DNA of 9,646 nt, from positions 1 through 9,646 of the forward strand of contig DASSMU010000097.1 in the NCBI GenBank assembly GCA_035701465.1, given 5' to 3'. Positions 6,592 through 9,646 of the stretch are shown piece by piece. Each line of letters opens with the position of its first letter. Position 1 is the stretch's first letter. Under the pieces are notes generated by a model that did not search any database, was not told the origin of the DNA, and saw only the letters and a list, made by a program, of their open reading frames with translations. Position numbers and translations under genes: made by a program. The stretch comes from VRUE01 sp035701465 (GTDB lineage: Bacteria > Actinomycetota > Thermoleophilia > Solirubrobacterales > 70-9).

Positions 6592-7034
6592 AGCAGCGCC
6601 CGCTCGATCCCGTCCAGGGCTTCGTCGAGCAGCGTGCCCTGGCCGCGACGCATCATCGGCGAGCCGAGGCGCGAGAGGCCGCGCAGACCCTGCCTGGCCG
6701 CAATGCTCACCCCCGTTCCGCCGTCATCCTCGCTGACGGCGATCTCGATCGAGTAGTACCGCAGGTGGCGCTCGAACGGCGTGCCCGGGATCAGCTGCTC
6801 CCAGGCGATGCGCTCACCCTCGACCGCGTCCGTGCAACGAAAGTCGGCCCGCACCCCGCGCCCCTCGGCAGTGCCGAGCACCTTCGTCCACTGCGCCCCG
6901 GCCCCCTCCCCCTCGACACTCTCCACCCGCATCGTCCGCGGCCACCAGCGAGGCAGGTTGTAAGGATCGAAAACAAGCTCCCAAACCGCAGCGGCCGTCG
7001 CCCCAACCGTGCGCCGTCGAGTCACCCGTGGCAT
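6588..7034 (-). CDS. SRPBCC (START/Bet v1-like) family protein
   Basis: 148 aa from the ATG at 7034 (MPRVTRRRTVGATAAAVWEL). The start VTRRRTVGATAAAVWELVFD, then a PYNLPRWWPRTMRVESVEGEG pattern, is typical of polyketide cyclase/SRPBCC proteins, which form a helix-grip fold with a deep hydrophobic ligand pocket. Later segments such as RIAWEQLIPGTPFERHLRYY, GTGVSIAARQGLRG and the closing C-terminal helix agree. The ligand is unknown. Binding a lipid or lipid precursor would fit its coupling to the FAD-linked oxidase (4-bp GTGA overlap). The frame stays open to 7109, adding residues such as MAPRCGLAKKYKTL, but that part lies in the inverted repeat, so I prefer 7034; a GTG at 7040 is also possible. 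A GGGGTG stretch just upstream could serve as a weak ribosome site. Confidence 0.82.
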   Translation of the reverse strand: MPRVTRRRTVGATAAAVWELVFDPYNLPRWWPRTMRVESVEGEGAGAQWTKVLGTAEGRGVRADFRCTDAVEGERIAWEQLIPGTPFERHLRYYSIEIAVSEDDGGTGVSIAARQGLRGLSRLGSPMMRRGQGTLLDEALDGIERALL

Positions 7035-7045
7035 CGCCACACCCC

Positions 7046-7164
7046 AGAGCCCATCCCGGCAGGGGTGGAGCGTCTTGTACTTTTTCGCCAACCCGCACCG
7101 AGGCGCCAAGCCCTGCGCCGCCCCACCGAAAAAGTTAAGCGGAACCCCTGCCGGGATGGGCTCT
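7046..7164. repeat. 119-bp element with perfect 21-bp terminal inverted repeats
   Basis: The 21 bases at 7046-7066 (starting AGAGCCCATCCCGG) are the exact reverse complement of 7144-7164. Inside lie a second inverted repeat, ACTTTTTCG (7079-7087) with CGAAAAAGT (7127-7135), and a small GGCGC/GCGCC hairpin (7102-7106, 7115-7119). The right arm touches the TGA stop of the merR-like gene (7164-7166). The left arm ends 11 bp before the ATG of the SRPBCC gene. In the minus-strand operon RNA this would form a long nested hairpin between the two genes. It could be a terminator/attenuator or a MITE-like insertion. No target-site duplication was found at the edges. Confidence 0.8.
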
Positions 7165-7907
7165 CAGTCACCGGCAAGTCGCCTGAGGTCCCTCACCAAC
7201 AGCAGGTGCTTGAGGTGACTGACCGTAGCCGCCAAGCTCTCCAGGCTCTCCAGAGCCTCCTTGCGGCGATCGGGGTTGCGCGAGCGCAGCGACGGCCCGA
7301 GCAGCGCTTCCAGCAAGTTCGCCTCGCGGTCGGCCGAGGAGCGGAAGACGCGCAGGTTGCGGGCGCCGACACCGACCCGCGAGAGCTCGTTGGCGGAGCG
7401 GATGATTTCGCGGTCGGTCTCGTCGTAGACGGTCCTACCCTCGCGCTTCTCCGGCTGCACGATACCGAAGTTCTCCAGCTCGGCGATCAGCTCCTCGCGG
7501 GCGCCGGTCTCCTCGATCACCTCCTCCAGGGTGAGGTAGGCGCGTGAGGTGCTAACCAGGATCGCCCGCCGCACGGCGCCGCTCGAGGGGCGTTTGTCCG
7601 AGCCCCCCGCCGCGGAGAGGATGTCCCCGCCGGCCGCCAGCTCCTGGCGGATCACCCGCAGCGGCAGGAACTCGTCGCGCTGCAGGCGCAGGATCGTGCG
7701 CAGGCGTTCGACGTCGGCCTGGCTGTAGAGGCGGTAGCCGCCGGGCGTGCGCCGCGGCGTCAAGAGCTTTTGGTCCTCGAGGTAGCGGATCTTCGAGATC
7801 GAGACGTCGTCGAACTCGCTCTGCAGGATCTTGCAGACGGCGCCGATCGTCAGCGCCTTGCGCGGGCGCGAGTCGCGCTGGCGGGCATGCTGCTCCGAGA
7901 TGGCCAC
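7164..7907 (-). CDS. ftsR: MerR-family regulator, Rv1828/FtsR-like
   Basis: 247 aa, GTG start (MAISEQHARQ), 8 bp after the FHA gene's stop. The N-terminal winged HTH (about residues 18-90: ALTIGAVCKILQSEF, ISKIRYLEDQKLLTPRRTPG, GYRLYSQADVERLRTIL) is the MerR DNA-binding domain. A second HTH-like block follows around residues 125-190 (LTLEEVIEETGAREELIAEL ... FGIVQPEK ... VYDETDREIIR). This matches the layout of mycobacterial Rv1828 and corynebacterial FtsR, which lie just after garA/odhI; FtsR is reported to act on ftsZ. No metal-binding cysteine pattern is seen (only C25 in the HTH region), so metal sensing is unlikely. Probably a transcription regulator linked to growth or division; the specific target is inference. 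The ribosome site is weak, so coupling to upstream translation is likely. Confidence 0.87.
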   Translation of the reverse strand: MAISEQHARQRDSRPRKALTIGAVCKILQSEFDDVSISKIRYLEDQKLLTPRRTPGGYRLYSQADVERLRTILRLQRDEFLPLRVIRQELAAGGDILSAAGGSDKRPSSGAVRRAILVSTSRAYLTLEEVIEETGAREELIAELENFGIVQPEKREGRTVYDETDREIIRSANELSRVGVGARNLRVFRSSADREANLLEALLGPSLRSRNPDRRKEALESLESLAATVSHLKHLLLVRDLRRLAGD

Positions 7908-7915
7908 CGGGTCGC

Positions 7916-8407
7916 CTACTTCTCCAGGTAGCTGAGCTTGTACTTGCCGACCTGGATCTCGTCGCCGTCGGCGAGCCGGTGGGACTCGATCCGGCGACGG
8001 TTCACGTAGGTGCCGTTGAGCGAGCCGAGATCGTCGATGTAGAGGCCGTCGCGGCGGCGCACGAGCAGGGCGTGGTTGCGGGACACGGTGACGTCGTCGA
8101 GGAAGACGCCGGCGTCGGGGCTGCGGCCGATGCTGACCCGGTCCTCGTCGAGCGCGAAGCTCTCCCCCGCCCGGCCGCCGCCGGCGCGGATCACCAGCGC
8201 CGCGCCGCTGCGCTCGATCGTCTCGTCGATGTCGATCGGCTGCATCTCGCCGGTGTCGTCGACGGTATAGGTCATCGTCGTCGGCTCGTCGCCGCCCTCA
8301 CCGCCCTCGCCACCTTCGGCGGGACCGCCGAGATAGGCGCCGCACTTCTGGCAGTAGTTCGCGCCCTCGGGGTTGACGAAGCCGCATTCGGGACAGTGAA
8401 GCGCCAT
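7916..8407 (-). CDS. garA: Zinc-ribbon plus FHA domain protein, GarA/OdhI-like
   Basis: 163 aa from the ATG at 8407, preceded by GGGAGAGG. An N-terminal zinc ribbon has C5, C8, C19 and C22. A Gly/Glu-rich linker leads to a Thr-rich stretch (T43, T44, T46, T48, T52) at the place where GarA/OdhI carry their kinase-phosphorylated ETTS motif. The FHA domain fills about residues 70-160, with key phosphothreonine-binding positions: G94-R95-S96, S109-R110-N111-H112 and GSLNGTYVN (128-136). The stretch FLDDVTVSR is nearly the same as in mycobacterial GarA. GarA/OdhI act in the cytoplasm and inhibit 2-oxoglutarate dehydrogenase and glutamate enzymes unless phosphorylated by PknB/PknG-type kinases. Here the zinc ribbon is extra and no exact ETTS is seen, so the same targets are not assured. 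Lies 12 bp after rsiG and 8 bp before merR. Confidence 0.9.
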   Translation of the reverse strand: MALHCPECGFVNPEGANYCQKCGAYLGGPAEGGEGGEGGDEPTTMTYTVDDTGEMQPIDIDETIERSGAALVIRAGGGRAGESFALDEDRVSIGRSPDAGVFLDDVTVSRNHALLVRRRDGLYIDDLGSLNGTYVNRRRIESHRLADGDEIQVGKYKLSYLEK

Positions 8408-8419
8408 CGACCTCTCCCG

Positions 8420-8686
8420 CTAGGCGGCGGGCTCGTCCTCGGGCGACTGCGCCCTGCCGGCGAGGATCTCCGTCAACTGCGCCACGTCGTCTCCGGAGAA
8501 GAGCGTGTCGCCACGCTCGCGCTTCTGGCGCAGCCGGTTGACCAGCTCCGCCCGGAGGATGTCGATCTTGCCGTGCAGGACGCGACGTTTGTAGGAGATC
8601 TCGTTCTCCTCCTGCGTCAGCTTGTCGATCAGGTCCTTCAGCTCTTCGTCGCTGAGGGATCCGAGATCGGGAAATGTGTCCTCCAT
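8420..8686 (-). CDS. rsiG: Single-motif RsiG-type c-di-GMP-binding anti-sigma factor
   Basis: 88 aa from the ATG at 8686, with a strong AAGGAG 4 bases upstream. The protein opens with the LGSLSDEELKDLIDKLTQEE helix and continues as one long basic helix (ISYKRRVLHGKIDILRAEL, VNRLRQKRER). The published RsiG c-di-GMP signature E(x)3S(x)2R(x)3Q(x)3D is present as E27, S31, R34, H38, D42, with His replacing Gln. One copy per chain matches the small RsiGs of basal actinobacteria such as Rubrobacter, which homodimerise, bind c-di-GMP and hold the sigma factor WhiG; in Rubrobacter this controls type IV pili. The partner sigma gene is not in the window. Such genes are often labelled 'aerial mycelium formation protein', which is misleading for a unicellular bacterium. 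First gene of the rsiG-FHA-merR operon. Family call is strong; ligand binding with H38 is inferred. Confidence 0.88.
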   Translation of the reverse strand: MEDTFPDLGSLSDEELKDLIDKLTQEENEISYKRRVLHGKIDILRAELVNRLRQKRERGDTLFSGDDVAQLTEILAGRAQSPEDEPAA

Positions 8687-8690
8687 CTCG

Positions 8691-8696
8691 CTCCTT
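8691..8696 (-). promoter_or_regulatory. Strong ribosome binding site of rsiG
   Basis: AAGGAG on the minus strand, 4 bases before the ATG at 8686. It is the best Shine-Dalgarno in the window and fixes the rsiG start. Confidence 0.8.
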
Positions 8697-8735
8697 GTTC
8701 GCTGGTCTCGGCCAAGCCTCGGCCTCGGTCAGCCG

Positions 8736-8765
8736 ATTATAAGACCCCATCACTCAAAGGTTCAA
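8736..8765 (-). promoter_or_regulatory. Promoter of the rsiG-FHA-merR operon
   Basis: Reading the minus strand: TTGAAC (8765-8760), an 18-bp spacer, then a perfect TATAAT (8741-8736). Transcription would start near 8729, giving a leader of about 40 bases before the rsiG ATG. This is an unusually consensus-like vegetative promoter for such GC-rich DNA and separates the operon from proS-pgsA upstream. The -35 lies inside a palindrome (8761-8777), suggesting control by a bound protein. Confidence 0.72.
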
Positions 8766-8783
8766 CCGAAGGTTGAAGGTTGA
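8759..8783. promoter_or_regulatory. Candidate operator: palindrome and GGTTGA repeats over the -35
   Basis: TTCAACC-gaa-GGTTGAA (8761-8777) is a perfect 7-bp inverted repeat with a 3-base spacer. GAAGGTTGA occurs twice in a row (8768-8776 and 8775-8783), GGTTCAACC (8759-8767) is a further small palindrome, and AGGTTGA recurs at 8807-8813. The cluster overlaps the -35 and upstream region of the rsiG promoter, the expected place for a repressor or activator site. Confidence 0.55.
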
Positions 8784-8810
8784 GGCTTCCTGGCTGCACC
8801 CTTGCAAGGT

Positions 8811-8857
8811 TGACTTCGCCGTTTGGGGTGCGATAGCACCGGAAAAGGCGAACTCAG
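8811..8857. repeat. 47-bp palindromic element, copy B, at the pgsA stop codon
   Basis: Arms TGACTTCGCC (8811-8820) and GGCGAACTCA (8847-8856) pair 9 of 10, with a C·C mismatch at the position equivalent to copy A's G·G. Inside are a TTT/AAA pairing and a GGTGC-gata-GCACC hairpin (8827-8840). Read on the minus strand it starts CTGAGTTCGCC and ends GGCGAAGTCA, the same ends as copy A (1678-1724). It begins at the TGA stop of pgsA (8854-8856), so it may act as its terminator or mRNA-protecting hairpin, and separates pgsA from the rsiG promoter. Confidence 0.75.
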
Positions 8858-9495
8858 CCTGGGGAGGCCTGGGCCGCTCGGACTTCGCGGATGCCGTTCT
8901 GGGCGTATAGGACCGTGGCGACGATGGCCAGGGCCAAGCCGATGATGAGGAGGGCGGCCGGAACCCAGCCGGCGAAGACCATCGCGAAGAAGATCCCGCC
9001 CATGATCGGGAATACCGAGATCCGGCCGGGCCAGTTGACGCGGATCTCGACCCCGTGGCGCAGCCCATACTGGGCGAGAACGAGCATCGCCAGCTCGCGG
9101 ATCGCGAGTAGCGCCAGCGCCCAGCGCGGCAGCAGTTCGAAGTGCCAGCAGACAACCGCGCCGGCGAGGATCGTGAGGCGGTCGACGAGCGGGTCGAGCA
9201 GCGAGCCGAGGCGGCTGTACTGGCCGGTGACGCGGGCGAGGAAGCCGTCGAGGTAGTCGCCGGCGGCGATCAGCCAGAAGACGATCGCGGCCGGTGCGCT
9301 GCGCCCGTCGCCCGATTCGAAGGCGAGCCAGAGGAAGAGCGGCAGCGCCGCCAGACGCAGATAGCCGACCGCGTTGGGGATAGTCCAGGGGTTGAGCGGT
9401 TCGCCCTTCTGGACCTGGCGCGGCGGCGGTCCGCTGCGGTCGAGCCCGAAGAGGCGGCGGACTCGGCCGCGGCCGAAGGGGGCGGTGTCAGCCAT
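8854..9495 (-). CDS. pgsA: CDP-alcohol phosphatidyltransferase (PgsA-like)
   Basis: 213 aa from the ATG at 9495, which overlaps the proS stop by 8 bases (9488-9495). The CDP-alcohol phosphotransferase signature D(x)2DG(x)2AR(x)8G(x)3D(x)3D is complete: D80, D83-G84, A87-R88, G97, D101 and D105. These aspartates bind the two metal ions that activate CDP-diacylglycerol. Several membrane helices are visible (about 45-60, 70-80, 106-140 and two near 165-200). The enzyme moves a phosphatidyl group from CDP-diacylglycerol to an alcohol, glycerol-3-phosphate if it is a true PgsA. Position next to the FHA-merR genes recalls mycobacterial pgsA2 (Rv1822), whose exact substrate is itself not obvious, so the acceptor alcohol is left open. 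The N-terminal 35 residues are basic and cytoplasmic. Confidence 0.9.
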   Translation of the reverse strand: MADTAPFGRGRVRRLFGLDRSGPPPRQVQKGEPLNPWTIPNAVGYLRLAALPLFLWLAFESGDGRSAPAAIVFWLIAAGDYLDGFLARVTGQYSRLGSLLDPLVDRLTILAGAVVCWHFELLPRWALALLAIRELAMLVLAQYGLRHGVEIRVNWPGRISVFPIMGGIFFAMVFAGWVPAALLIIGLALAIVATVLYAQNGIREVRAAQASPG

Positions 9496-9646
9496 CGCCC
9501 TCGAGGAGGGCCTGGGCCTCGGCGGCCGCCTCCCCGACGGGCAGCTTGTGCTCGGCGCCGCCGGCGCGCTCGCTCGCCTCGACCACGCCCTCGGCGAGGC
9601 CGCGACGGCCGACGACGATCCGCAGCGGGCAACCGAGCAGCTCGGC
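9488..9646 (-). CDS. proS: Prolyl-tRNA synthetase, C-terminal fragment
   Basis: Only the last 52 codons plus the stop (TGA at 9488-9490) are in the window; the gene continues past 9646. The residues AELLGCPLRIVVGRRGLAEG match the end of the class II anticodon-binding domain as found in bacterial ProRS (E. coli: ELIGIP...VLGDR). The distance from this motif to the C-terminus is also like that of ProRS. The enzyme charges tRNA-Pro with proline in the cytoplasm. The same fold occurs in ThrRS, HisRS and GlyRS, but their closing segments differ, so ProRS is the best fit though not certain from so short a piece. It overlaps pgsA by 8 bases, so the two are probably co-translated. Confidence 0.82.
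   Translation of the reverse strand, partial: AELLGCPLRIVVGRRGLAEGVVEASERAGGAEHKLPVGEAAAEAQALLEGDG

Noticed and set aside
5077..6756. 559-codon open frame on the + strand
   Set aside because: Exactly opposite the well-supported FAD-linked oxidase; the product is biased, motif-free sequence.
7035..7109. N-terminal extension of the SRPBCC protein from 7109
   Set aside because: These residues are encoded by the inverted-repeat element and precede the conserved family start.
7046..7164. Integron attC site
   Set aside because: The element has a size and hairpin like attC and contains GTTAAGC (fits GTTRRRY), but a matching RYYYAAC box is not placed at the other end, no integrase or cassette array is present, and the arms are perfect rather than carrying extrahelical bases.
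7046..7164. Riboswitch between merR and the SRPBCC gene
   Set aside because: The structure is simple nested inverted repeats; I recognise no conserved riboswitch core.
6228..7547. 439-codon open frame on the + strand
   Set aside because: Crosses three genes of the opposite strand and both arms of the 119-bp inverted repeat; the product is Arg/Pro-rich with no domain.
7979..8776. 265-codon open frame on the + strand
   Set aside because: Antisense to the FHA and rsiG genes, both of which have strong family motifs; no RBS or domain.

Overview
High-GC DNA, most likely from an actinobacterium of a deep branch such as Thermoleophilia (Solirubrobacterales/Gaiellales-like) or a relative of Rubrobacter. 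I infer this from composition, GTG/TTG starts, a single-motif RsiG-type c-di-GMP anti-sigma factor, and a GarA-like FHA protein followed by a two-domain MerR regulator. No RNA genes, insertion sequences, CRISPR arrays or phage genes were seen. Genes are packed tightly and no gap exceeds 300 bases.

Left part (1-4965): the C-terminal end of a wax-ester synthase/diacylglycerol acyltransferase (+) converges on, and overlaps, a secreted zinc metalloprotease of the MXAN_6640 type (-). That gene diverges from a glutamine-dependent NAD+ synthetase, nadE (+). nadE ends tail-to-tail with a hotdog-fold thioesterase (-), the two stop codons sharing one CTAG. The thioesterase diverges from an unusual membrane protein (+) with a cytoplasmic HTH-like segment, a long Pro-rich linker, one membrane helix and an RskA-like outer domain. 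A symmetric hairpin separates it from the next, convergent operon.

Right part (4966-9646): all minus strand, read right to left: proS (partial) - pgsA-like CDP-alcohol phosphatidyltransferase - [promoter region] - rsiG - zinc-ribbon/FHA (garA-like) - merR (ftsR-like) - [119-bp inverted repeat] - SRPBCC protein - FAD-linked alkyl-DHAP-synthase-like oxidase. The core order pgsA/FHA/MerR resembles the mycobacterial pgsA2-garA-Rv1828 neighbourhood. Here a c-di-GMP-responsive anti-sigma gene heads the operon behind its own TATAAT promoter, whose -35 lies in a palindrome.

The least explained structure is a set of intergenic palindromes. Two 47-bp copies of one family lie in opposite orientation (1678-1724 and 8811-8857). 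A separate 52-bp palindrome lies between divergent genes (3870-3921). A 119-bp element has perfect 21-bp arms (7046-7164). The elements after pgsA and merR begin exactly at the stop codons, while the two between divergent starts cannot be ordinary terminators of the flanking genes. The strongest biological story is the rsiG-garA-merR signalling operon; the least described elements are the palindromes and the HTH/RskA-like membrane protein.
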